From contig NZ_BJYD01000032.1 of the NCBI RefSeq assembly GCF_007991335.1, forward strand, positions 1 to 59,976: a stretch of 59,976 nt of DNA, read 5' to 3'. Position 1 is the first letter of the stretch; each line of letters opens with the position of its first letter. The DNA comes from Halobacillus faecis. Its GTDB lineage: Bacteria; Bacillota; Bacilli; Bacillales; Halobacillaceae. Below the pieces are notes generated by a model, which worked only from the letters and a program-made list of their open reading frames with translations, had not been told where the DNA came from and did not search any database. This document shows, piece by piece, positions 52,808 to 59,976 of this stretch. The position numbers and the translations under genes were made by a program.

Positions 52808-54187
52808 TTATGAATCCCCCAGTGTAACCTTCATCGCCTCCTGAACGGTACTGACACCGATCACTTCGATTTGAGAAGGAGGCGTCCAGCCATCCATGTT
52901 CTTCTTCGGAATGATGACCCTTTTGAAGCCTAACTTCGCTGCTTCCTGGACTCTTTGTTCAATTCTGGCCACTCTTCGTATTTCACCCGTCAAGCCAACC
53001 TCCCCAACGACGACATCGTCTCCGTTTGAAGACTGATCCCGGAAACTTGAGGCAATGCTGATCGCAACGGCTAAGTCAATCGCCGGCTCATCCAGCTTCA
53101 CCCCACCAGCGACTTTCACATAGGCATCCTGGTTCTGAAGAAGAAGTCCCGCTCTCTTCTCCAAGACCGCCATTAAAAGTGGCACACGGCTGTTATCAAG
53201 GCCTGTGGCCATGCGTCTCGGGTTGCCATAGGCCGTAGGTGAGATCAGAGCCTGGATTTCTACAAGGACGGGTCTTGTCCCTTCCATGGAAGCCACGACA
53301 ATCGAACCTGCAGCCCCTTGCGAGCGTTCCTCAAGAAAAATCTCGGAAGGGTTTAGAACCTCCTCCAAACCTTTTTCCTTCATTTCGAAGATCCCCATTT
53401 CATGAGTGCTTCCGAAACGGTTCTTCACACTTCTTAAAATTCTAAATGTGTGATGCCGCTCTCCTTCAAAATAAAGGACCGCATCAACCATGTGTTCAAG
53501 CAGGCGTGGGCCAGCAATCGAACCTTCTTTAGTAACATGCCCCACGATAAAAATAGGAATACCTTTGCTTTTAGCGATTCTCATCAAATGACTTGTACAC
53601 TCACGAACTTGAGAAACGCTTCCTGGAGCAGAGGTGACATCTTCTTTGAAAATCGTCTGAATTGAGTCTATGACCACAAACTTTGGTTCAATGTTTTCGA
53701 TTTGATTGATGACATCCTGTAAATTCGTTTCTGATAAAACATAGAGTTCATCAGATGTTATATCCAAACGTTCCGCTCGAAGCTTCGTTTGTCTCGATGA
53801 TTCCTCACCGGATATGTAGAGGACAGGAAAGTCTTTTTTCGCGATCTGCGCAGAGACTTGGAGTAAAAGAGTGGATTTACCGATCCCCGGATCTCCGCCG
53901 ATCAAAACTAAAGACCCCGCTACGATTCCTCCACCTAAAACCCGGTTGAACTCGGGCATATCCGTTGGCATACGCGGTTCTTTTTGAGACTTAATTTGAG
54001 TGATTTTTTCTGGTTTCGTTGTTGCGGAAGTGGAGCTTGTCTGAAACACATGTCTGGAATTCGCCGGAGCAGCCGTCATTTCTTCGACCAGCGTGTTCCA
54101 TTGATTACACCCTGGGCATTTCCCCATCCATTTAGGTGTCTCATACCCACATTCCTGGCAAACAAACTTCGTCTTCCTTTTTGCCAA
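52808..54187 (-). CDS. radA: DNA repair ATPase/helicase RadA (Sms)
   Basis: Promotes branch migration in homologous recombination and works with DisA. 459 aa: zinc finger Cys10, Cys13, Cys24, Cys27; RecA-like core with Walker [11 protein letters not shown]; the KNRFG motif; and a Lon-protease-like C-domain. It starts at TTG 54187, 10 nt after AAGGAG. Confidence 0.97.
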   Translation of the reverse strand: MAKRKTKFVCQECGYETPKWMGKCPGCNQWNTLVEEMTAAPANSRHVFQTSSTSATTKPEKITQIKSQKEPRMPTDMPEFNRVLGGGIVAGSLVLIGGDPGIGKSTLLLQVSAQIAKKDFPVLYISGEESSRQTKLRAERLDITSDELYVLSETNLQDVINQIENIEPKFVVIDSIQTIFKEDVTSAPGSVSQVRECTSHLMRIAKSKGIPIFIVGHVTKEGSIAGPRLLEHMVDAVLYFEGERHHTFRILRSVKNRFGSTHEMGIFEMKEKGLEEVLNPSEIFLEERSQGAAGSIVVASMEGTRPVLVEIQALISPTAYGNPRRMATGLDNSRVPLLMAVLEKRAGLLLQNQDAYVKVAGGVKLDEPAIDLAVAISIASSFRDQSSNGDDVVVGEVGLTGEIRRVARIEQRVQEAAKLGFKRVIIPKKNMDGWTPPSQIEVIGVSTVQEAMKVTLGDS

Positions 54188-54212
54188 GATTATCTCGCTC
54201 CTTATTCTTATT

Positions 54213-54250
54213 ATTGTATACGTAAAAGATTGTGAATGCGTTTCACAACC
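54213..54250 (-). promoter_or_regulatory. Inverted repeat and -10-like sequence upstream of radA
   Basis: TTGTGAA (54242-54248 on the minus strand) and TTCACAA (54230-54236) form a 7-bp inverted repeat, 9 bp with one mismatch, 5-nt spacer. TATACA/TACAAT (54213-54220) lies 10 nt downstream as a -10 candidate, but no good -35 is correctly spaced. Suggests a regulated promoter separating radA-disA from the clpC operon. Confidence 0.4.
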
Positions 54251-54297
54251 TTATCAATTGTATTAAATCATTCATAGTAAAATCATAGCGGAAGATG

Positions 54298-54330
54298 AAA
54301 AAAATCGGAAGGCAAACCCTTCCGATTTTT
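54298..54330. terminator. Terminator downstream of clpC
   Basis: A perfect 13-bp stem, AAAAATCGGAAGG (54300-54312) with CCTTCCGATTTTT (54318-54330), 5-nt loop, A-run and T-run flanks. It lies 112 nt past the clpC stop; the spacer between has no gene I can support. Confidence 0.85.
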
Positions 54331-54442
54331 CTTAGGCTCTGTTCACTTTATGATGGATTTCTTTGAAATAGAAGAAGGGGAGCAGCCCTTTCTTCGTGTT
54401 CATTCAATCACCCGTGAGTCTAGCCTTACTTTAAGAATCTAT

Positions 54443-56902
54443 TTAATTTGTAGACTCTTGCTGTGTGTGGACGACAAAGTTCTTATCATCATCAAGATCA
54501 ATTTTCACACTTTGCCCTTTGGCAATATTCTCTTTCAAGAGTTCTTCTGAGAGCAGGTCTTCAACATTCTTCTGAATAGAGCGGCGCAATGGACGTGCTC
54601 CGTATTCAGGATCAAACCCTGATTCTGCAATATGCTGAATAGCGGCATCAGACAAGACGAAGTCGATTTCTTGCTCTTTCAGACGTTTACGCAGTTCTTC
54701 TACCATCAAGGTTACGATATCTTTCATGTGTTTTCTCTCCAGGGAGTGGAACACAATCGTTTCATCGATACGGTTCAGGAATTCTGGACGGAACGCTTTC
54801 TTCAACGCATCCGTAACTTTAGACTTCATGTCTTTGTAGTCCTGGTCCGTATCACCCATGGAGAAGCCAACATATTTGTTCTGCTTCAATTCTTGAGCTC
54901 CTACGTTGGAGGTCATGATCAACACTGTGTTACGGAAGTCAACAACGCGTCCTTTGGAATCGGTCAGACGACCATCTTCAAGAACCTGGAGTAAAATGTT
55001 GAATACTTCCGGGTGCGCTTTTTCAATTTCATCAAGCAGGACGACAGAGTATGGCTTGTTACGTACTTTCTCTGTCAATTGTCCACCTTCATCATAACCG
55101 ACGTAACCTGGAGGTGAACCGACAAGGCGGGACGTGCTGTGTTTTTCCATGTACTCGGACATGTCGATCCGAATCATTGCATCTTCTTCGCCGAACATGC
55201 TTTCCGCTAACGCACGGGCAAGCTCTGTTTTACCCACACCTGTTGGTCCAAGGAAGATGAAGGAACCGATTGGACGTTTCGGATCTTTAAGTCCAGCACG
55301 AGCGCGGCGAATCGCTTTGGAAATTGCTTTGACCGCTTCTTCCTGACCGATCACACGGTTGTGAAGCGTATCTTCAAGATGAAGGAGGCGTTCGCTCTCA
55401 TCTTTCGTCATCTTGGATACAGGCACTCCTGTCCATGTGGACACGACAGAAGCAATGTCTTCGACTGTAACTTCGGAGTCTTCCTGGCCTTGTTTTTCTT
55501 TCCACTCATCTTTCGTTTGTTCCAACTCATCTCTCAAGCGCTGTTCACTATCTCTTAAGGAAGCAGCCTTTTCAAATTCCTGACTTTGGACAGCGGCATC
55601 CTTCTCTTTTCGCACTTCCTCAAGTTTCTGCTCTAACTCTTTCAAGTTTGGTGGAGCTGTGTAGGAGCGAAGACGAACTTTGGATGCAGCCTCATCAATC
55701 AAGTCAATCGCTTTATCCGGTAAGAAGCGGTCTGTGATGTAACGATCAGAGAAACGAACCGCAGATTCGATGGAATCGTCTGTAATCGTTACACGGTGGT
55801 GCGCTTCATAACGGTCGCGAAGACCCTGCAAAATTTGGATGGATTCATCAAGGTTCGGCTCATCCACTTGAATAGGCTGGAACCTGCGCTCAAGTGCCGC
55901 ATCCTTTTCAATATATTTACGGTACTCATCAAGCGTTGTCGCACCGATACATTGCAATTCACCACGGGCAAGAGACGGCTTAAGAATATTGGATGCATCA
56001 ATGGCACCCTCTGCGCCACCAGCACCGATCAATGTGTGAAGCTCGTCAATGAACAGGATGATGTTCCCCGCCTGGCGGATCTCTTCCATCACTTTTTTCA
56101 AACGGTCTTCAAATTCACCGCGATACTTGGTACCCGCAACGACAGTACCCATATCAAGGGTCATTACGCGCTTATCGCGAAGGATTTCCGGAACTTCATT
56201 ATTCATGATCTGCTGAGCCAAACCTTCGGCGATGGCTGTTTTACCAACACCAGGCTCACCGACAAGAACCGGGTTATTTTTCGTACGACGGCTCAATACT
56301 TGAATGACACGCTCGATTTCTTTACTTCGACCGATGACAGGATCAATGTTACCCTCTTTCGCAATCGCTGTAAGGTCACGGGCAAGGGAATCGAGGGTCG
56401 GTGTATTCGCATTCGCAGCCTGAGCACCTGATCCGCCACCACGACGGTTTTGACCACCTGTGGACTCATTGTTACCAAGGAGTTGTAAAACTTGCTGGCG
56501 GGCTTTATTCAAGCTTACACCCAGGTTATTCAGCACTCGGGCAGCTACGCCTTCTCCTTCACGAATTAATCCTAGAAGAATATGTTCTGTTCCCACATAA
56601 GAGTGTCCCAGTTTACGAGCTTCATCCATGGAAAGCTCAATGACTTTTTTCGCACGAGGCGTATAGTGAATCGTTTGGGACACTTTCTCTCCCTTACCGA
56701 TCAATTTTTCTACTTCTTGTTGTATTTTTGAAGACTCAAGACCTAATGCAGTCAGAGCTTTGGCAGCAATGCCTTCCCCTTCGCTGACTAAGCCTAAAAG
56801 GATGTGCTCTGTGCCAATGTTATTGTGACCTAATCGAACAGCTTCTTCCTGTGCCAGCGCCAATACTTTTTGTGCTCTTTCTGTAAATCGCCCAAACATC
56901 AT
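54443..56902 (-). CDS. clpC: ATP-dependent Clp protease ATP-binding subunit ClpC
   Basis: Hsp100 unfoldase that feeds substrates, including McsB-phosphorylated arginine proteins, to ClpP. 819 aa from ATG 56902 ([14 protein letters not shown]), since ATG 56908 is only 2 nt from GGAGG. Two N-terminal Clp repeats, AAA1 with GEPGVGKT, a coiled M-domain carrying a UVR-like segment, and AAA2 with GPTGVGKT. Fourth gene of the CtsR operon. Confidence 0.98.
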   Translation of the reverse strand: MMFGRFTERAQKVLALAQEEAVRLGHNNIGTEHILLGLVSEGEGIAAKALTALGLESSKIQQEVEKLIGKGEKVSQTIHYTPRAKKVIELSMDEARKLGHSYVGTEHILLGLIREGEGVAARVLNNLGVSLNKARQQVLQLLGNNESTGGQNRRGGGSGAQAANANTPTLDSLARDLTAIAKEGNIDPVIGRSKEIERVIQVLSRRTKNNPVLVGEPGVGKTAIAEGLAQQIMNNEVPEILRDKRVMTLDMGTVVAGTKYRGEFEDRLKKVMEEIRQAGNIILFIDELHTLIGAGGAEGAIDASNILKPSLARGELQCIGATTLDEYRKYIEKDAALERRFQPIQVDEPNLDESIQILQGLRDRYEAHHRVTITDDSIESAVRFSDRYITDRFLPDKAIDLIDEAASKVRLRSYTAPPNLKELEQKLEEVRKEKDAAVQSQEFEKAASLRDSEQRLRDELEQTKDEWKEKQGQEDSEVTVEDIASVVSTWTGVPVSKMTKDESERLLHLEDTLHNRVIGQEEAVKAISKAIRRARAGLKDPKRPIGSFIFLGPTGVGKTELARALAESMFGEEDAMIRIDMSEYMEKHSTSRLVGSPPGYVGYDEGGQLTEKVRNKPYSVVLLDEIEKAHPEVFNILLQVLEDGRLTDSKGRVVDFRNTVLIMTSNVGAQELKQNKYVGFSMGDTDQDYKDMKSKVTDALKKAFRPEFLNRIDETIVFHSLERKHMKDIVTLMVEELRKRLKEQEIDFVLSDAAIQHIAESGFDPEYGARPLRRSIQKNVEDLLSEELLKENIAKGQSVKIDLDDDKNFVVHTQQESTN

Positions 56903-56920
56903 GGACATTCCCTCCTAACA

Positions 56921-57991
56921 TTATTCTTCATTCTCTAATTGAAGTCGTTCTCGAATTAAAGATGCTCTTCTTACATCCCTTTCATCAGGGGATAAAGGAG
57001 TCTTAGCATATTGTTGCAAAAATCCGGGCTGTGTAAGAACCATCAATTCATTTAAGATCGTACGCGGGATATGATCGATGAATCCTAGATCGATGCCCAA
57101 TCTCAGATCAGAAAGGCATTTAGCCGCCTCCTTAGATTCTATGATTCGACTATTGGTCAATACACCATAGGAGCGAAAGATACGGTCTTCCAATTGAATA
57201 CTCGAACGGGTCATCAATGCTTCTCTTGCTTTTCTCTCCTGCTCAATCAGCTGCTTGACAACACTATGGAGATCTTCAACAATATCCTCTTCTGATTTAC
57301 CAAGGGTAATCTGATTGGATATCTGATAAATATTCCCTAAAGCTTCACTGCCTTCCCCGTAAATGCCTCTCACCACAAGCCCCAGCTGGTTAATGGCCGG
57401 TGTCATCCGGTTGATTTGGTTCGTCATGGATAGGGCGGGTAAATGCATCATGACAGAAGCTCTCATTCCCGTACCCACATTAGTCGGACATGCAGTCAAA
57501 TAACCCCTTTTCTCATCAAATGCATAATCCACTTTTTCTTCCAGCCAATCATCCAACTGACTAGCTTGTTCCAGTGCCTGATCCAGCTGAAAGCCAGGGA
57601 AATATAACTGTATGCGAATGTGATCCTCTTCATTAATCATGATTGATACTTGTTCATTTTGTGAAATGAGAGAGGCCGACTTTTCCGCTTTTTCAGCCAA
57701 GTGTGGACTGATCAAATGCTTTTCTACCAATACTCTCTTTTCAATCGGCTGCAAATCTTTCATTTGGACCAGTTCAAAATCTTTATAATCCCTAAAAGAC
57801 TTCTTTTGAAACTCTTGATGGAAAAATTCCAAAACTTTATTCAAAGTCTCTTCAGAAGCAATAATAGGAAAAGGATGGTGCGAAAAGTTACGAGCAAGTC
57901 GTATACGGCTACTGAGTACAATATCGCTGTCCGGACCCTCTTGTTTCATCCATGGACTAATGGCTTCATTCATAAATTGCTGTAAAGACAT
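56921..57991 (-). CDS. mcsB: Protein arginine kinase McsB
   Basis: Phosphorylates arginines on proteins such as CtsR, marking them for ClpCP. 356 aa, related to phosphagen kinases: [20 protein letters not shown] nucleotide-binding region, [20 protein letters not shown] catalytic segment. ATG 57991 overlaps the mcsA stop by one base, implying coupled synthesis with its activator. Confidence 0.96.
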   Translation of the reverse strand: MSLQQFMNEAISPWMKQEGPDSDIVLSSRIRLARNFSHHPFPIIASEETLNKVLEFFHQEFQKKSFRDYKDFELVQMKDLQPIEKRVLVEKHLISPHLAEKAEKSASLISQNEQVSIMINEEDHIRIQLYFPGFQLDQALEQASQLDDWLEEKVDYAFDEKRGYLTACPTNVGTGMRASVMMHLPALSMTNQINRMTPAINQLGLVVRGIYGEGSEALGNIYQISNQITLGKSEEDIVEDLHSVVKQLIEQERKAREALMTRSSIQLEDRIFRSYGVLTNSRIIESKEAAKCLSDLRLGIDLGFIDHIPRTILNELMVLTQPGFLQQYAKTPLSPDERDVRRASLIRERLQLENEE

Positions 57992-58539
57992 TACTCATCA
58001 CCATCCTCCCTATGATGAAGTTGACTTTCTAAAGATCTGATCTTATCTCTAACTTTCGCTGCCTCTTCGAATTCTTCCTGCTCAATTAATTGTCGAAGAT
58101 TAGTTTTATATTCTTCCATCTCTTTCTTCAGGTGCAAGTTGCCACCTTCACGTTTCGGAATTTTGCCATCATGCCTGGTGTTCCCACTGTGGACACGGCG
58201 CAAAATGGGGTTCAGACGTTCATCAAACGTTTTATAGCATTCTGCACATCCAAACTTCCCGATCCTTGCAAACTCCTCATAGCTGAGCCCACAATTGTGA
58301 CATTTCAGTTTTGGCTTTTGAGTGTATGAGTGAGCGCTCTGCCCTTTTAAAGGAGAGGGCCCTTCCGAATGGAACAGACCTGAAAGGAGATCATTCAAGG
58401 TGAAGTTCTCTTCCCCGTAATTCATGTACCCATTTTCCTTCGCACATTTTTCACATACATGGACTTCTGATTTCTGACCATTAATTACCTGCGTCAAATG
58501 GACGGTAGCAGGACGCTGATGACATTTCTGACACTCCAT
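57991..58539 (-). CDS. mcsA: McsB activator / zinc protein McsA
   Basis: Activates McsB and modulates CtsR. 182 aa from ATG 58539 ([15 protein letters not shown]), after GGGAGAG. Four CxxC motifs: CQKC, CEKC, CHNC, CAEC, forming two zinc modules, then a C-terminal UVR domain ([20 protein letters not shown]). Confidence 0.94.
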   Translation of the reverse strand: MECQKCHQRPATVHLTQVINGQKSEVHVCEKCAKENGYMNYGEENFTLNDLLSGLFHSEGPSPLKGQSAHSYTQKPKLKCHNCGLSYEEFARIGKFGCAECYKTFDERLNPILRRVHSGNTRHDGKIPKREGGNLHLKKEMEEYKTNLRQLIEQEEFEEAAKVRDKIRSLESQLHHREDGDE

Positions 58540-58559
58540 CTGAATCTCTCCCTTCTCAC

Positions 58560-59024
58560 TCAACATTTATATTTAAGGGTGAATAGCATGGCAGTCATGA
58601 TTCTCGCACGCACTTCATCACGAAGAGGTAAAGAAAAAGCAAGAACGTCGCGATCGATGACACTTGCCATCAGTTTGCTTTCCCGATCAGTGATGATCTC
58701 ATAGTCTACCAACCGTTCAAGCACATCGATGGCTTTCGATTGGGATACATGGGGATTGATAAGCTCCATTACCTCTTCTATCATCTCTGATCCCTTGCGG
58801 TGTTGGATTCGGCTGATACGAATATATCCGCCGCCTCCTCGTTTACTTTCCACTATATATCCTTTTTCCACAGTAAAACGCGTCTTAATCACATAATTGA
58901 TCTGAGAAGGTACACAATCAAATTTCTCGGCAAGTTCACTGCGCTTGATTTCAATCGCCTGGTGCCGATTTTCATCTAAGATCTCCTTGAGATATTCTTC
59001 AATAACATCAGAGATATTCCGCAT
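58560..59024 (-). CDS. ctsR: Stress and heat-shock repressor CtsR
   Basis: Represses class III heat-shock genes. 154 aa from ATG 59024 (MRNISDVIEEYLKEIL), after GAGGGGGAGG. Winged HTH with CVPSQINYVIKTRFT and the glycine wing ESKRGGGGYIRI that senses temperature. Three CtsR heptads lie directly upstream, so it is autoregulated. Confidence 0.96.
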   Translation of the reverse strand: MRNISDVIEEYLKEILDENRHQAIEIKRSELAEKFDCVPSQINYVIKTRFTVEKGYIVESKRGGGGYIRISRIQHRKGSEMIEEVMELINPHVSQSKAIDVLERLVDYEIITDRESKLMASVIDRDVLAFSLPLRDEVRARIMTAMLFTLKYKC

Positions 59025-59039
59025 GCTCCCTCCCCCTCT

Positions 59040-59098
59040 TTTGACTTTGACTATCTTTGACTTTAATTTTATTATACTCATTTTCTTTTGTCATGCAA
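59040..59098 (-). promoter_or_regulatory. ctsR operon promoter with CtsR operator
   Basis: -35 TTGCAT (59093-59098) and perfect -10 TATAAT (59071-59076), spacing 16. Downstream of the -10 the CtsR heptad AGTCAAA occurs at 59056-59062, 59046-59052 and 59040-59046. The first two have the canonical 3-nt spacer (GAT); the third overlaps the second by one base. Confidence 0.92.
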
Positions 59099-59156
59099 CT
59101 TGTTTGTTTAGAAGAATTACATCTTCTATGTTTCCCCTTTTCCCCATGAAATAAAA

Positions 59157-59186
59157 CAAAAAAACTGCACAGAATCAACTGTGCAG
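59157..59186 (-). terminator. mgtC terminator
   Basis: CTGCACAG (59165-59172) pairs with CTGTGCAG (59179-59186) over a 6-nt loop. The A-run at 59158-59164 gives a seven-U tract on the minus-strand transcript. It begins 4 nt past the stop codon. Confidence 0.9.
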
Positions 59187-59190
59187 CCCT

Positions 59191-59883
59191 TTAATACTGA
59201 TGTCCACATTCTTCTACACCATCCATCAAAGACAGACGCTCTAAAAGAAGAGATCGATTATACCTTTGTCCTTTATTCAGTTCAACGACAACCTTTTTTT
59301 GACTCTGATCCAAAGCAACAATATCTATCTTCCTGACTTCCAAGTTCATTTGTTCAAATACAGTTAATACTTTATTGACCGGGGCATCCTTAGCAATCGT
59401 CACTTGATAAATGTTCTTCCGATTCCCATTAAACTTTTCCTTTTCTATCTTATTAAGGAACACTAAGCTCATAAGGACAAAGATTGTTGTGACCGTCGCC
59501 ACATCATACATTCCTGCACCAACGACAAGACCTATCCCAGCCACCGTCCATATGGACGCAGCTGTTGTTAATCCTCTGATCGTCATTCCATTGACGATAA
59601 TTGTTCCTGCGCCTAAAAACCCAATGCCACTAATGACATAGGATGGGATACGAGCTGGGTCGAAACGGACATGTTCATATTGATCAATGAACGTTTCAAA
59701 TCCATACAAAGAAAGGAGCATCATCATACAAGCCCCGACACCCACAAGGATATGAGTCCGGAAGCCGGCCGAATGATTTTTCACTTCCCTTTCAAATCCA
59801 ATCAACCCTGAAAGAATAAGTGCAAAAAATAACCGGAAGATAAACAAAAGAATGTCATCATGAAAAAAATATGACCAGTTCAA
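59191..59883 (-). CDS. MgtC/SapB-family membrane protein
   Basis: 230 aa from TTG 59883 (reading LNWSYFFHDD), 6 nt after AGGAGG; the longer frame to 59964 runs through a terminator and is rejected. Four to five membrane segments (about 15-145), with GFEREVKNHSAGFRTHILVG and GIGFLGAGTI, family signatures, then a C-terminal ACT-like domain (about 150-230). MgtC proteins affect magnesium/phosphate homeostasis and F-type ATPase; function here is not determined. Monocistronic. Confidence 0.88.
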   Translation of the reverse strand: MNWSYFFHDDILLFIFRLFFALILSGLIGFEREVKNHSAGFRTHILVGVGACMMMLLSLYGFETFIDQYEHVRFDPARIPSYVISGIGFLGAGTIIVNGMTIRGLTTAASIWTVAGIGLVVGAGMYDVATVTTIFVLMSLVFLNKIEKEKFNGNRKNIYQVTIAKDAPVNKVLTVFEQMNLEVRKIDIVALDQSQKKVVVELNKGQRYNRSLLLERLSLMDGVEECGHQY

Positions 59884-59931
59884 TCTATCCCTCCTCTCTA
59901 TATGTCTATGTTTAAGGAAGTTGATATAGAA

Positions 59932-59961
59932 AAAAACCAGAAGAATGATCTTCTGGTTTTT
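59932..59961. terminator. Bidirectional terminator at the right edge
   Basis: A perfect 13-bp stem, AAAAACCAGAAGA (59932-59944) with TCTTCTGGTTTTT (59949-59961), 4-nt loop. It probably ends a minus-strand gene lying beyond the window. Confidence 0.8.
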
Positions 59962-59976
59962 CAAATGACGTGGCGG

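Noticed and set aside
54350-54550. 66-aa plus-strand frame overlapping the 3' end of clpC
   Set aside because: About half of it is antisense to clpC and there is no ribosome-binding site. The 112-nt non-coding part looked like a possible insertion-sequence remnant, but I found no inverted ends.

Overview
This window is a long, syntenic 'core' segment of a low-to-mid GC, endospore-forming Bacillota chromosome, most like the family Bacillaceae. The evidence is gene order and content: pdaB, kbaA, gerD, cwlD and sigH are sporulation or germination genes, and the ctsR-mcsA-mcsB-clpC-radA-disA and S10-spc-alpha clusters follow the Bacillus subtilis order. Protein details resemble halotolerant Bacillaceae such as Halobacillus or Virgibacillus, but that is recall, not a search result. 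Almost everything lies on the minus strand, so transcription runs right to left. Only pdaB and gerD are on the plus strand.

Layout from left to right: (1) 1-360, an AT-rich tract of degenerate tandem repeats. (2) 365-5784, sporulation and accessory genes: an unknown small gene, pdaB, kbaA, gerD, salA, cwlD and a two-domain VOC (glyoxalase-fold) protein; pdaB/kbaA and gerD/salA are convergent pairs sharing perfect bidirectional terminators. (3) 5785-10341, a REP-like hairpin, rplM-rpsI, truA and the ECF vitamin transporter module ecfA1-ecfA2-ecfT. (4) 10531-25476, the S10-spc-alpha ribosomal super-operon from rpsJ to rplQ with secY, adk, map, a KOW-domain gene, infA and rpoA. (5) 26059-30788, the str operon (rplGB, rpsL, rpsG, fusA, tuf). 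(6) 30932-42798, rpoC, rpoB, ybxB, rplL, rplJ, rplA, rplK, nusG, secE, rpmG. (7) 42878-47628, sigH and the cysE-cysS-mrnC-rlmB-rae1 operon behind a cysteine T-box. (8) 47669-54187, gltX, a fused ispDF, yacL, disA, radA. (9) 54443-59024, the CtsR-controlled clpC operon. (10) 59191-59883, an MgtC-type membrane protein.

The genes together supply translation (31 ribosomal proteins, EF-Tu, EF-G, IF-1, two tRNA synthetases, rRNA/tRNA modification), transcription (alpha, beta, beta', sigma-H, NusG), secretion (SecY, SecE), protein quality control (ClpC, McsAB, CtsR) and entry into sporulation.

I see no prophage, CRISPR, defence island, intact insertion sequence, rRNA or tRNA gene. The interesting content is regulatory and structural: an ispD-ispF gene fusion that retains a ribosome-binding site inside it; two interlocking inverted repeats between rplK and rplA; a structured S10-operon leader; a symmetric element around the salA promoter; a hairpin at the predicted 5' end of the tuf transcript; and a terminator-like hairpin between the rpoB promoter and rpoB. 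The window does not appear to contain a wholly new multi-gene system. Start codons were moved from the longest open frame where a Shine-Dalgarno sequence and family knowledge agreed. No searches or folding programs were run.
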